A stretch of DNA of 64,000 nucleotides from Streptomyces viridochromogenes DSM 40736 (GTDB lineage: Bacteria > Actinomycetota > Actinomycetes > Streptomycetales > Streptomycetaceae): positions 7,218,070 to 7,282,069 of the forward strand of contig NZ_GG657757.1 of the NCBI RefSeq assembly GCF_000158955.1, in the 5' to 3' direction. Position numbers and translations under genes: made by a program. Under the pieces are notes generated by a model. It worked only from the letters and a program-made list of their open reading frames with translations. It did not search any database and had not been told where the DNA came from. Below are positions 1 to 9,100 of this stretch, piece by piece (position 1 is the stretch's first letter; every line of letters begins with the position of its first letter).

Positions 1-1955
1 CCGGGTCTGGCCCCCGCTCGACCGGCTCTCCGACCAGGACGTGCCCGACGTGCTGGCCCTGACCGAGGAGGAGCTGAGCGACCTGCTCGGCGTCGCGGCC
101 ACCCGGCTCGCCGCGGCCGGGGTCGCCGTGCACTGGCCGAAGGACCTCGCCCAGGACCTGTCCGCCACGGCGGTGGTCCGGCCGGCGCCCGGCTCGGCGA
201 CCGACGGCACCGGCTTCTTCGAGAGCGAGGACCTGCTCCAGTTCCGCTGGCAGCTGGCGCTCGGCGGCGAGCGGCTCACCGAGAGCGAGATGGACGCCCT
301 CGCCGAGTCCCACCGCCCGGTCGTCCGGCTGCGCGACCAGTGGGTGCTGGTCGACCCGGCCCTCGTCCGCAAGGCCCGCAAGCGCGACCTGGGCCTCCTC
401 GACCCGGTCGACGCGCTGTCCGTCGCCCTCACCGGCACCGCCGACGTGGACGGCGAGACGGTCGAGGCCGTACCGGCCGGCGCGCTGGCGACCCTGCGCG
501 ACCGCCTGACCGCGGGGCTGCGCCCGGCCGAGCCGCCGCCGGGCCTGCACGCCACGCTGCGCGACTACCAGCTCCGGGGCCTGGCCTGGCTCGACCTGAT
601 GACCTCCCTCGGCCTCGGCGGCTGCCTCGCCGACGACATGGGCCTCGGCAAGACCGTCACCGTCATCGCCCTGCACCTGAAGCGGGCCCACCGCGAGCCG
701 ACCCTGGTGGTGTGCCCGGCCTCGCTGCTGGGCAACTGGCAGCGGGAGATCACCCGGTTCGCGCCCGGCGTCCCCGTCCGCCGCTTCCACGGCCCGGACC
801 GCAGCCTGGACGACCTGGACGGCGGGTTCGTCCTCACCACGTACGGCACGATGCGCTCGGCGGCACCCACCCTGGCCGGGCAGCCGTGGGGCATGGTGGT
901 GGCCGACGAGGCGCAGCACGTCAAGAACCCCTACTCGGCCACGGCGAAGGCCCTGCGTACCATCCCGACCCCCCGCGCGCGTCGCCCTGACCGGCACGCC
1001 CGTCGAGAACAACCTGTCGGAGCTGTGGGCGCTGCTCGACTGGACCACCCCGGGCCTCCTCGGCCCGCTGAAGTCCTTCCGCGCCCGGCACGCCCGCGCG
1101 GTGGAGAACGGCGAGGACGAGGAGGCGGTGGAGCGGCTGGCCCGCCTGGTCCGCCCGTTCCTCCTGCGCCGCAGGAAGTCCGACCCCGGCATCGTGCCCG
1201 AGCTGCCGCCCAAGACGGAGACCGACCGTCCGGTGCCGCTCACCCGCGAACAGGCCGCGCTGTACGAGGCGGTGGTCCGCGAGTCGATGCTCGCCATCGA
1301 GACCGCCGAGGGCATCGCCCGCCGGGGCATGGTGCTGAAGCTGCTGACCTCGCTGAAGCAGATCTGCGACCACCCGGCCCTGTTCCTGAAGGAGGAGCAC
1401 GCGCAGTCCGGTGACCGGCTGGCGGCGCGGTCGGGAAAACTCGCCCTGCTGGACGAACTGCTGGACACGCTGCTCGCCGAGGACGGCTCCGCCCTCGTCT
1501 TCACCCAGTACGTGGGGATGGCCCGTCTGATCACCTCCCACCTGGCGACCCGGGCGGTCCCGGTCGACCTCCTCCACGGCGGTACGCCGGTGCCGGAGCG
1601 CGAGCGCATGGTGGACCGCTTCCAGGCCGGCTCGACCCCGGTCCTGGTCCTCTCCCTCAAGGCGGCCGGCACCGGCCTCAACCTCACCCGCGCGGGCCAC
1701 GTCGTCCACTTCGACCGCTGGTGGAACCCGGCCGTCGAGGAACAGGCCACCGACCGTGCCTACCGCATCGGCCAGACCCAGCCCGTCCAGGTCCACCGCC
1801 TCATCACCGAGGGCACGGTCGAGGACCGCATCGCCGAGATGCTGGAGGCCAAGCGGGCCCTGGCCGACGCGATCCTCGGCTCCGGGGAGTCGGCCCTCAC
1901 GGAACTGACGGACCGCGAGCTGTCCGACCTGGTGTCCCTGCGGAGGTCGTCATGA
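1..1955 (+). pseudogene. SNF2-family DEAD-like helicase, 5'-truncated by window edge and frameshifted
   Basis: This is the C-terminal part of a SNF2/Rad54-type ATP-dependent DNA translocase; the N-terminus lies before base 1. The Walker A motif DDMGLGKT is encoded at about 632-655 and the DEAQ box (VADEAQHVKN) at about 900-930. The C-terminal helicase half follows, with the SNF2 signature DRAYRIGQTQPVQ near 1750-1790. The frame changes within the six-C run at 969-974. Removing one C restores TPARVALTGTPVENNLSELW, a normal SNF2 motif III region, so the break is a single-base insertion. The stop at 1953-1955 overlaps the next ATG (ATGA), so it is probably co-translated with the SWIM zinc-finger gene, a common bacterial pairing. 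The family is sure; whether the frameshift is biological or a sequencing error is open. Confidence 0.88.
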
Positions 1956-4030
1956 CGCCCCGGCCCGCCGACGAGGCCCGCCGCGCGCTGCGGGAGGCCC
2001 GCGAGCGGGCGGCCCAGGAGCCGGACGCGGCGCCGACGGACCGCCCGGCACCCTCCCCGCCACGGGCAGCCACCGGCCAGGAGACTCCCCGGCCGGGCGA
2101 CGTGGCCCGCGAGGCACTGCGGAGATCGGTGTCCGAGCACCGGGGGAGCGGCCCCGGCGGCGAGGACCCGGCGAGTGACGCGGTCACGGCCGAAGCAGCG
2201 GACGAAGCAGAGGGCGAAGACACCGGCGCGCCCGCCGGCCGGCCGGCGGACACCCTTGCCGTGGGCGCGGCGGAGCTCGACGCGCCGCGCGGACAGCGGG
2301 TCAGCGAGGCCGGCGCGCCCGCCGCTGTGCCGGAGGACGCCCCGGCACCCGGACGAGCGGCGCCGGACGGCCCCGGTGATCCGCGGGCGAGCGCCGCGGC
2401 CCCCCGCGAGGGCGCCCGGTCCGCCTCACGCGCTGCGGACATCGCGCGTGAGGCCCTCCGAGCGTCCCGGGACGACGCGCGGCGGGCGAGGGAGGAGGCC
2501 GAGAGCGAAGGCGCCCGGCGACGGCGCAGGGGCGCCCGGCAGAGAGCTGTCGACGAGAGGGCGGCGGCCGCGCGGCGGGCGGGCGAACGCGCCGCCATGG
2601 GTGGAGCACGGGACGTACGGCAGTTGACGGCCGACATGTTCCGGATGCCGACGGCGGAGCTCCCGGAGACTCCCGACTCCACCCGCTCCCGCTCCACCGA
2701 GGCCACGAGCCCGCCACCCCCCGACGCCCCCCGAACCTCCGGGACTTCAGGAGCCCCCAGGCCCCCGCACTCCATGGCCGCCCCCGACCGCGACAGCGAA
2801 CTCCGGCGTACCTTCCCGCCCCTCCCGCCCCGGGAGGGCGAGGAGTTCGCCGAGAGCTGGTGGGGAAACGCCTGGGTGGCCGCCCTGGAACAGGGAGCGC
2901 TGGATCCCAAGCGGCTGGAGCGCGGGCGCGGATACGCGGGGCAGGGGCACGTGTACGCCATCACCGTGACACCAGGACTGGTCCTGGCGTACGTACGGGG
3001 CAGCCGTCCGCGCCCGTACCGGGTGCAGGTGCGGCTGCGCACGCTGGAACCGACCGACTGGGAGCGGTTCCTGGACACCGCCGCCGACCGGCCCGGGCAC
3101 ATCGCGGCCCTGCTCGACAAGGAGCTGCCCCAGTCCCTCGCGGACTGCGGCGTACCCCTGCTGCCGGGGCCCGGGGACCTGGACCCGCGGTGCAGCTGCC
3201 CGGACCGGGGCCACCCCTGCAAGCACGCCGCCGCCCTCTGCTACCAGACCGCGCGGCTGCTCGACGCCGACCCCTTCGTGCTGCTTCTGCTGCGCGGCCG
3301 GGGCGAACGGGAGCTGCTCGACGCGCTGTCCCGGCTGAGCGCCACCCGGGCGGCGCGCGCCGCCCAGGACAAGGAGCCGGCGCCCCTCCCCGGCGTGCGG
3401 GCCGCTGACGCCTTGGCGGCGCGCGCCCTCCCGCCCCTCCCCGCGCCGTTGCCCCCGCCCCCGCACCCGGAACAGCCCCCGTCCTACCCGGCGGCCCCCG
3501 GCGGCCCCGACCCCTTCGCGCTGGACCAACTGGCCACCGACGCCGCCGCCCGCGCTCACGCCCTGCTCACCACCGGCCGTGATCCGGTCGGGCAGCTCAC
3601 GCTCTGGGAGGACGCGGTCCGCCTGGCCGCGGCCCGCCCCGGCTCGGGGCTCACCGCGGGCACCCGGGCGCTCTACTCCGCCCTCGCCTCCGCAGCCGGC
3701 CGCACCCCCTCCGACCTCGCCCGCGCGGTCGCCGCCTGGCGGCAGGGCGGGCCGGAGGGCCTCGCCGTACTGGAGGAACCGTGGGACCCGCCGGCGGGCC
3801 GGTTCGACCGTGCCCGCCCGCTGCTCCTCGCCGCCGACCTGCCCGCCTTCCGCCCCTGGCGCAACCACCTCACCCACCCCCACGGCCATGTCCAGCTCCG
3901 CCTCGGCCGCGACCACCTCTGGTACGCCTACGAGTCCGAGCCGGGCCGCGAGGACTGGTGGCCCCGGGGCACCCCCGACCTGGACCCGGTCGGCGCGCTG
4001 ACGGGCCTCGGCGTACCGGGCGATCTTTGA
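1952..4030 (+). CDS. SWIM zinc-finger domain protein
   Basis: A 692-residue protein beginning at the ATG that overlaps the SNF2 stop codon. Residues 1 to about 270 are low-complexity, rich in Ala, Arg, Glu and Pro. Variants of an AREALR motif recur three times there (near residues 10, 52 and 165), suggesting short charged helices. From about 285 the sequence becomes a conserved globular region (EEFAESWWGNAWVAALE). The SWIM finger is C414-S-C416 followed by C423-K-H425 (CxC...CxH), a predicted zinc-binding DNA or protein interaction motif. A Pro-rich linker and a C-terminal alpha-helical region follow. Family knowledge: SWIM proteins often sit beside SNF2 ATPases and probably act as their partner. 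The biological process is unknown. Confidence 0.85.
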   Translation: MTPRPADEARRALREARERAAQEPDAAPTDRPAPSPPRAATGQETPRPGDVAREALRRSVSEHRGSGPGGEDPASDAVTAEAADEAEGEDTGAPAGRPADTLAVGAAELDAPRGQRVSEAGAPAAVPEDAPAPGRAAPDGPGDPRASAAAPREGARSASRAADIAREALRASRDDARRAREEAESEGARRRRRGARQRAVDERAAAARRAGERAAMGGARDVRQLTADMFRMPTAELPETPDSTRSRSTEATSPPPPDAPRTSGTSGAPRPPHSMAAPDRDSELRRTFPPLPPREGEEFAESWWGNAWVAALEQGALDPKRLERGRGYAGQGHVYAITVTPGLVLAYVRGSRPRPYRVQVRLRTLEPTDWERFLDTAADRPGHIAALLDKELPQSLADCGVPLLPGPGDLDPRCSCPDRGHPCKHAAALCYQTARLLDADPFVLLLLRGRGERELLDALSRLSATRAARAAQDKEPAPLPGVRAADALAARALPPLPAPLPPPPHPEQPPSYPAAPGGPDPFALDQLATDAAARAHALLTTGRDPVGQLTLWEDAVRLAAARPGSGLTAGTRALYSALASAAGRTPSDLARAVAAWRQGGPEGLAVLEEPWDPPAGRFDRARPLLLAADLPAFRPWRNHLTHPHGHVQLRLGRDHLWYAYESEPGREDWWPRGTPDLDPVGALTGLGVPGDL

Positions 4031-4243
4031 GGTCTCTCACACAGTCGGCTGGGCAATGCCGGCCCGTGCCGCGACTGTCCGCGCCGGTCGCCCCGGGTTC
4101 GGGTTCTCGGCGCCCTGATCAGCCGCTCCGCCGACCTGGTCGGCTGCAGCGTCATGGGGTTTCCCGTTGCTCCACAGCGCGGCCGATGAGTTTGTGGCTC
4201 CCGGGCGGTCCAAGCTCGTGACACCCCAGGAAAGGACACCGTC

Positions 4244-4849
4244 ATGTCGGAGCTTCTCGTCGACTTCATCACCTCCCTCGACGGCTACGCGTCGGGAGAG
4301 GGATGGCCCGGGTTCTGGGGCCTCGAGGGCCCGGAGTACCTCGCATGGCTCGGCGAGCAGCCCGAGGTCACCTATCTGATGGGAGCGAACACCTACCGCC
4401 TGATGTCGGGCTTCGCCGCAGGCGAGGTCCCCCATGGCCAGGACGAGTTCAGGCCCGAAGAAGAGGCGTCCGTCGACGAGCTCACGCAAGCGTCCAAGGT
4501 GGTGTTCTCCTCCTCACTCGAGGAGCCACTGACGTGGGCCAATTCCACGCTCGTCCGCGACGACGCCGTCGAGGCGGTCCGCGCCATGAAGTCGAGTGGC
4601 TCGGGAGTCCTGAGCACGATCGGCAGCCTCAGCCTGTGCCGATCCCTGCTCCGAGCCGGACTCGTCGACCGCTTCCGGGTCGTGATGTTCCCGGTGATCA
4701 CGGGGGCCACGGGCCAAGAACGCATCTACGACGGCTATCCGGACGTTGCCCTCGAGATGATCGAGCACCGCACCTTCGACGGCCGCATCCAGCTGGTCGA
4801 GTACAAGCCCCGCGTCCTCGAGCACCCGCCGCTCGGCGCCCCTGCGTGA
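4244..4849 (+). CDS. Dihydrofolate reductase-family protein (RibD C-terminal-like)
   Basis: A 201-residue protein with the fold signature of the DHFR/RibD-C superfamily: N-terminal LLVDFITSLDGYASG, a central VTYLMGANTYRLM segment, then VFSSSLEEPLTWANSTLV and the glycine-rich GSGVLSTIGSLSLCRSLL nucleotide-binding part. These proteins are presumed NAD(P)H-dependent reductases of pterin- or flavin-like substrates; the true substrate is unknown. An AGGAAAGGA ribosome site lies about 7 bases before the ATG. It is a single gene, with 213 bases of upstream DNA (4031-4243) in which I see no gene. Confidence 0.85.
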   Translation: MSELLVDFITSLDGYASGEGWPGFWGLEGPEYLAWLGEQPEVTYLMGANTYRLMSGFAAGEVPHGQDEFRPEEEASVDELTQASKVVFSSSLEEPLTWANSTLVRDDAVEAVRAMKSSGSGVLSTIGSLSLCRSLLRAGLVDRFRVVMFPVITGATGQERIYDGYPDVALEMIEHRTFDGRIQLVEYKPRVLEHPPLGAPA

Positions 4850-4996
4850 CGTCGCCCCGTCCGCCGGTCCGGACGGCCGCCAGGCCGGCGGCGGGCGCGG
4901 CTAGTACCCTGCACTCATTCGACGATCGGACGATCACGGGTACGGGCATGCGGGCACGGGGCCTGGGCATCCAGGGGCGGGAGCACGGGGATTTCG

Positions 4997-6550
4997 ATGA
5001 GTGACGCACATCCGTTACGAAGCCGCAGACCGGGCCTCCCGGCCGGTGCGCTCATCATCGCCGGGGTCGTCCTCGCCGCGATCGGAGCCATCGGCGCCTG
5101 GCTCCAGCACGACGCTCCCGGCCGGAGTGCGGAACCGCGTACGGCGTTCACCGCAACCAACCCGCCTGCCGGTCTGCCCACCGCGCTCACCACCGGCCAG
5201 CACCTCCGCTGGTCCCGCTGCAGCTCGCCGCCCACCGCGCGCACGGGCTACGACTGCGCCACCATGAAGGCCCCCCTCGACTACCGGAAGCCAGACGGCA
5301 GGACGATCGACGTCGCCCTGATCCGCCGCAAGGCCACCGGCCCGAACACCCGGCGCATCGGCTCGCTCGTCCTCAACTTCGGCGGCCCCGGCGTGTCCGG
5401 CGTGAGCGGACTGCCCGAACGCCTCAACCAGTACCAGCCGCTCCTTGACCGCTACGACCTGGTCTCCTTCGACCCGCGCGGGGTTGGCGCGACCATCCCC
5501 GTGCGCTGCGGGAAAACCGCGGACGACACCGGCTACGCCGGGGCCGACGCCTGCGCCGAGCACTCCGGGGCCATCCTCCCGTACATCGGCACCTCGCACA
5601 CCGCGCGCGACCTCGACCTGATGCGCTACCTCCTCGGCGACGAGCGGCTGCACTACTTCGGCGTCTCGTACGGAACGGCGCTCGGCGCGGTCTACGCCCA
5701 CCTGTACCCGGCGCACGTCGGACGGCTCGTCCTCGAAGCGCCCGTCGATCCGACCGAGGACCTCGACGAGGAGCAGGTGGCGCAGGTCAAGGCGGTCCAG
5801 GCGGCGTTCGACCGGTTCGCCGCGCACTGCGCGGCCCGTGTCCGCCACTGCCCGACCGGCGACGGGCCCGAGGAGGCCGCGCGACGCATGGCGCGCCTGG
5901 CCGACCGCCTGGAGAAGAAGCCCGCCCCGGCCGGCGGCGGAAGGACCCTGGACGCCGACGACCTCGCGCACGCCGTCAGCGATCATCTCGTCCTCGGCAC
6001 AGACGGCTGGTCGCCGCTCGCCAAGGCCCTCACCGCGCTGATCGACCACAACGACGGCCGTCCGCTGAGCAAGGGCGCGGACGACTTCGGCTCCGCCGAC
6101 CGCGCGGCCGCCCCGCGAGACAGCAGCACCGTCGCCCAGACCGCGATCACCTGCGCGGACTCCAGCCTGCGCCCCGGCCTCGAACGCCTCGACAGGGATG
6201 AGGCCCGCGTCAAAGCCGCCTCGCCCGTCTTCGGCGCGGCCTGGTCCACCGGCGTCTACCTCTGTTACGACTGGCCGTTCGACGGCGAGCGCGCCACGCC
6301 CCAGGTGAACGCCGATGGCGCGGCCCCCGTCCTGGTGGTCGGCGGCACCGGCGACCCGACTACCCCATACGCCGGCGCCCGCCACATGGCCCGCGCCCTG
6401 GGCGACGGTGTCGGCGTGCTCCTGACGGCCGAGGAGGAGGGCCACGGCACGTATCCGCAGAACCGCTGCGTCACGGAGACGGTCAACCGATACCTCCGCA
6501 CGGGCCGCACCCCGGCCCCGGGGACGGTGTGCCGGGGCAGCATGTCCTGA
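4997..6550 (+). CDS. Secreted/membrane-anchored alpha/beta-hydrolase, tripeptidyl-aminopeptidase-like (S33 type)
   Basis: A 517-residue exported hydrolase. Residues 17-36 (AGALIIAGVVLAAIGAIGAW) form an uncleaved anchor or signal segment. LVLNFGGPGVSGVSG gives the oxyanion-hole region and FGVSYGTALG holds the nucleophile, Ser224. Later GTGDPTTPY and EEGHGTY supply the Asp and His of the triad. The layout matches Streptomyces secreted tripeptidyl aminopeptidases and related proline-iminopeptidase-like enzymes, so it probably trims peptides outside the membrane; a lipase-like substrate is possible. Codon 7 (5015-5017) is TTA, the rare leucine codon read by the bldA tRNA, which points to developmental control. 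No operon partner is visible. Confidence 0.85.
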   Translation: MSDAHPLRSRRPGLPAGALIIAGVVLAAIGAIGAWLQHDAPGRSAEPRTAFTATNPPAGLPTALTTGQHLRWSRCSSPPTARTGYDCATMKAPLDYRKPDGRTIDVALIRRKATGPNTRRIGSLVLNFGGPGVSGVSGLPERLNQYQPLLDRYDLVSFDPRGVGATIPVRCGKTADDTGYAGADACAEHSGAILPYIGTSHTARDLDLMRYLLGDERLHYFGVSYGTALGAVYAHLYPAHVGRLVLEAPVDPTEDLDEEQVAQVKAVQAAFDRFAAHCAARVRHCPTGDGPEEAARRMARLADRLEKKPAPAGGGRTLDADDLAHAVSDHLVLGTDGWSPLAKALTALIDHNDGRPLSKGADDFGSADRAAAPRDSSTVAQTAITCADSSLRPGLERLDRDEARVKAASPVFGAAWSTGVYLCYDWPFDGERATPQVNADGAAPVLVVGGTGDPTTPYAGARHMARALGDGVGVLLTAEEEGHGTYPQNRCVTETVNRYLRTGRTPAPGTVCRGSMS

Positions 6551-7080
6551 GGCCCGTACGGATTCGTCGGGCAGCGGTCAGCACACCGGTTCGCTCGCAG
6601 GGGCCGCGGGCGTGAACCACCACACCGCCCGGTCCGACGCCTGGGGCATGATCGCTGGCGTATCCCGCCCCGATCGCGTCGACGAGCACGGCGGGGCGTC
6701 CCGGTCGTCCCCTCCTGGCTGGGATGTGGTTCGGCCTGCAGCAGCCTTTCCAGCTCTGTCTCGGCCATTCGGGCCTGGCGATCACCGGATGGAGCGCGTC
6801 TGTCGCACCGTCGTCCAGGGCGGACGGCACCACACGCTGTGCCGCGAACTCGGAACAGCCGGCAGCTGTGGTGATGAAGGAAGCAGCGCGTCGATGTGAG
6901 GACCGGGTGAGAGGGCGGCCGGCAGGACCCGCCGCGTCAGCAGCGCGCGTGCAAACTGAGAGGCTCAGACTCGATCGATGAGGCCGTCGGCAATGCCCGA
7001 CGCGTCGAGCCGCGGATGCATCGGGTCACTGGTTTCCCCCGGCTGTGTGAGATTTTGCGAGACGTGAGAGGGTCTGGGAC
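6551..7080. other. Gene-poor intergenic region of about 530 bp
   Basis: I find no supported gene here. Open frames on both strands (for example 6612-6899 plus, 6483-6833 minus) translate to low-complexity Arg/Pro/Gly sequence without a recognisable motif or ribosome site. The last 100 bases (AT-richer, around 7040-7080) should contain the pcaL promoter. The bulk could be decayed coding DNA, but I could not identify a parent family. Confidence 0.5.
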
Positions 7081-8388
7081 GTGAGTGAGACACCACCGAG
7101 CACCCTGCAATACCGCTTTGACGGGCCAGAAGAGGCCCCGGTTCTGATCCTCGGTCCCTCACTGGGTACCACATGGCACATGTGGGACCGGCAGATCCTC
7201 GAGCTGACCAAGCAGTGGCGCGTGTTCCGGTTCGATCTGCCGGGGCACGGCGGCGCGCCGGCGTACCCGGGGGGCTCGGTCACCGACCTCACCACCCGGC
7301 TGCTGGCCACCCTCGAAGGGCTCGGCGTGCAGCGCTTCGGCTACGCGGGCTGCGCGCTCGGCGGCGCCGTCGGTATCCAGCTGGCCCTGCGCCACCCCGA
7401 GCGGCTCGCCTCCCTCGCACTGATCGCCGCCTCGCCCCGCTTCGGCACGGCCGACGAGTTCCGGCAGCGGGGCGTGATCGTCCGGACCAACGGCCTCGAC
7501 CCCATCGCCCGCACCGCGCCCGAGCGCTGGTTCACCGGCGGGTTCGCCGCCGCGCAGCCCGCGATCACCGAGTGGGCCGTGCAGATGGTGCGCACCACCG
7601 ACCCCGGCTGCTACATCGCCGCCTGCGAGGCGCTCGCCTCGTTCGATGTCCGGGCCGAACTCGGTCGGGTCGGCGCGCCGACCCTGGTCCTCGTCGGCTC
7701 GGACGACCAGGTCACCGGCCCCGCCGAGGCCCGCACCCTGGTCGCCGGCATTCCGGACGCCCGCCTCGCCGTCGTCCCCGGCGCCTCCCACCTGGTGCCG
7801 GTGGAGCAGCCCGCGGCCGTCACCGACCTCCTGGTCCGGCACTTCTCCACCGCCTGGCACCCGGGCTTCGACACCTCCACGGGCCACACGGCCCTGCCCG
7901 CGGCCGCCGTCAAGCCGGTCCTGTCGCCCGCACCGCCGCAGCCCCTGCAGAGCGGACCGGTCGCCGAGATCGCGCCGATCGCCGTGCCACCCCAGGCCCA
8001 GGGGCGGCCCGATCCCTACGACGCCGGGCTCAAGGTCCGCCGCGAGGTGCTGGGCGACGCGCACGTCGACCGGGCGCTGGCGCAGGCCGACGACTTCTCC
8101 GGGGACTTCCAGGAGTTCATCACCCGCTACGCCTGGGGCGAGATCTGGGACCGCCCCGGCCTCGACCGGCGCACCCGCAGCGCCGTGACCCTCACCGCCC
8201 TGGTCGCCGGCGGTCACCTGGACGAACTGGCCTTCCACACCAGAGCCGCCCTGCGCAACGGCCTCACCCCGGCGGAGATCAAGGAGGTCCTGCTCCAGGG
8301 GGCCGTCTACTGCGGCGTACCGGCGGCGAACAGCGCGTTCAAGGTCGCCCAGCAGGTCATCCGCGAGGAGACCACCCCCCAGGAGTGA
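7081..8388 (+). CDS. pcaL: Fused 3-oxoadipate enol-lactonase / 4-carboxymuconolactone decarboxylase
   Basis: A 435-residue fusion of two beta-ketoadipate pathway enzymes. Residues 1-260 are an alpha/beta-hydrolase (PcaD-like): LGPSLGTTWHMWD, RFDLPGHGGAP, a GSDDQVTG acid site and a GASHLVPVEQP histidine. Residues about 310-430 are the carboxymuconolactone decarboxylase domain (PcaC-like), with RTRSAVTLTALVAGGHLDELAFH and LLQGAVYCGVPAANSAF. The enzyme would convert 4-carboxymuconolactone to 3-oxoadipate during protocatechuate breakdown. Oddity: the nucleophile elbow reads G90-C-A92-L-G, with Ala where Ser is expected. No other pca gene (pcaGHB, pcaIJ) is adjacent, so it stands alone here. The GTG start follows a GAGAGGG ribosome site. 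Confidence 0.9.
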   Translation: MSETPPSTLQYRFDGPEEAPVLILGPSLGTTWHMWDRQILELTKQWRVFRFDLPGHGGAPAYPGGSVTDLTTRLLATLEGLGVQRFGYAGCALGGAVGIQLALRHPERLASLALIAASPRFGTADEFRQRGVIVRTNGLDPIARTAPERWFTGGFAAAQPAITEWAVQMVRTTDPGCYIAACEALASFDVRAELGRVGAPTLVLVGSDDQVTGPAEARTLVAGIPDARLAVVPGASHLVPVEQPAAVTDLLVRHFSTAWHPGFDTSTGHTALPAAAVKPVLSPAPPQPLQSGPVAEIAPIAVPPQAQGRPDPYDAGLKVRREVLGDAHVDRALAQADDFSGDFQEFITRYAWGEIWDRPGLDRRTRSAVTLTALVAGGHLDELAFHTRAALRNGLTPAEIKEVLLQGAVYCGVPAANSAFKVAQQVIREETTPQE

Positions 8389-8421
8389 GCCCACGGGGGA
8401 GGGCGGGGGCAGGATGGACGC

Positions 8422-9057
8422 ATGAAGCTCACGAAGATGTCGCACGCCTGTGTCCGCCTGGAGAAGGACGGCCGGACCCTCGTCCTCGACCCCGGCGGGT
8501 TCAGCGAGGAGGACGCCGCTCTCGGCGCGGACGCCATCCTCGTCACCCACGAGCACCCCGACCACTTCGACGAGTCCCGGCTGCGCGCCGCGATGGAGCA
8601 CAACCCGGCCGCGCGGATCTGGACCCTCAGGTCCGTCGCGGAGAAGATCTCCCCGGCGTTCCCCGGCCGTGTGCACACCGTCGGCCACGGGGACACCTTC
8701 ACCGCCGCGGGGTTCGACGTCCAGGTCCACGGCGAACTCCACGCGGTGATCCACCCGGACATCCCGCGCATCACCAACGTCGGCTACCTCGTCGACGGCG
8801 GCAAGGTCTTCCACCCCGGCGACGCCCTCACCGTCCCCGACCACCCGGTGGAGACGCTGATGCTCCCGGTCATGGCCCCGTGGAGCAAGATCTCCGAGGT
8901 CATCGACTACGTCCGCGAGGTGCGGCCGCAGCGCGCCTACGACATCCACGACGCCCTCCTCACCGACCTCGCCCGCCCGATCTACGACCGCCAGATCGGG
9001 CAGCTCGGCGGCTCGGAGCACCTGCGGCTCACCCCCGGGACGTCGGCGGACCTCTGA
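8422..9057 (+). CDS. Metallo-beta-lactamase-fold hydrolase (UPF0173/UlaG-like)
   Basis: A 211-residue protein of the beta-lactamase-like metal hydrolase superfamily. The diagnostic HxHxDH metal motif appears as THEHPDHFD near residues 45-54. Further metal ligands are expected at HAVIHPDIPRI and VFHPGDALTVPDH. The N-terminus MKLTKMSHACVRLEKDGRTLVLDPG is typical of the short single-domain subgroup. The substrate is unknown; relatives include lactonases, phosphodiesterases and RNA processing enzymes. It lies 33 bases after pcaL on the same strand and may be co-transcribed, though a functional link is not evident. Confidence 0.85.
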   Translation: MKLTKMSHACVRLEKDGRTLVLDPGGFSEEDAALGADAILVTHEHPDHFDESRLRAAMEHNPAARIWTLRSVAEKISPAFPGRVHTVGHGDTFTAAGFDVQVHGELHAVIHPDIPRITNVGYLVDGGKVFHPGDALTVPDHPVETLMLPVMAPWSKISEVIDYVREVRPQRAYDIHDALLTDLARPIYDRQIGQLGGSEHLRLTPGTSADL

Positions 9058-9100
9058 GGCCGGGACGGCGTTGTCAGACCCGCCGGGTAGGTTGTGGGGC

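Noticed and set aside
6483..6981. Overlapping open frames on both strands in the gap before pcaL
   Set aside because: Translations are low complexity with no family motif or ribosome site; typical of GC-rich non-coding or decayed DNA.
9071..9100. TTG as start of the exonuclease III gene
   Set aside because: The family begins at MRIATWN, encoded from ATG 9101; the ten extra residues are unlike any exonuclease III N-terminus.
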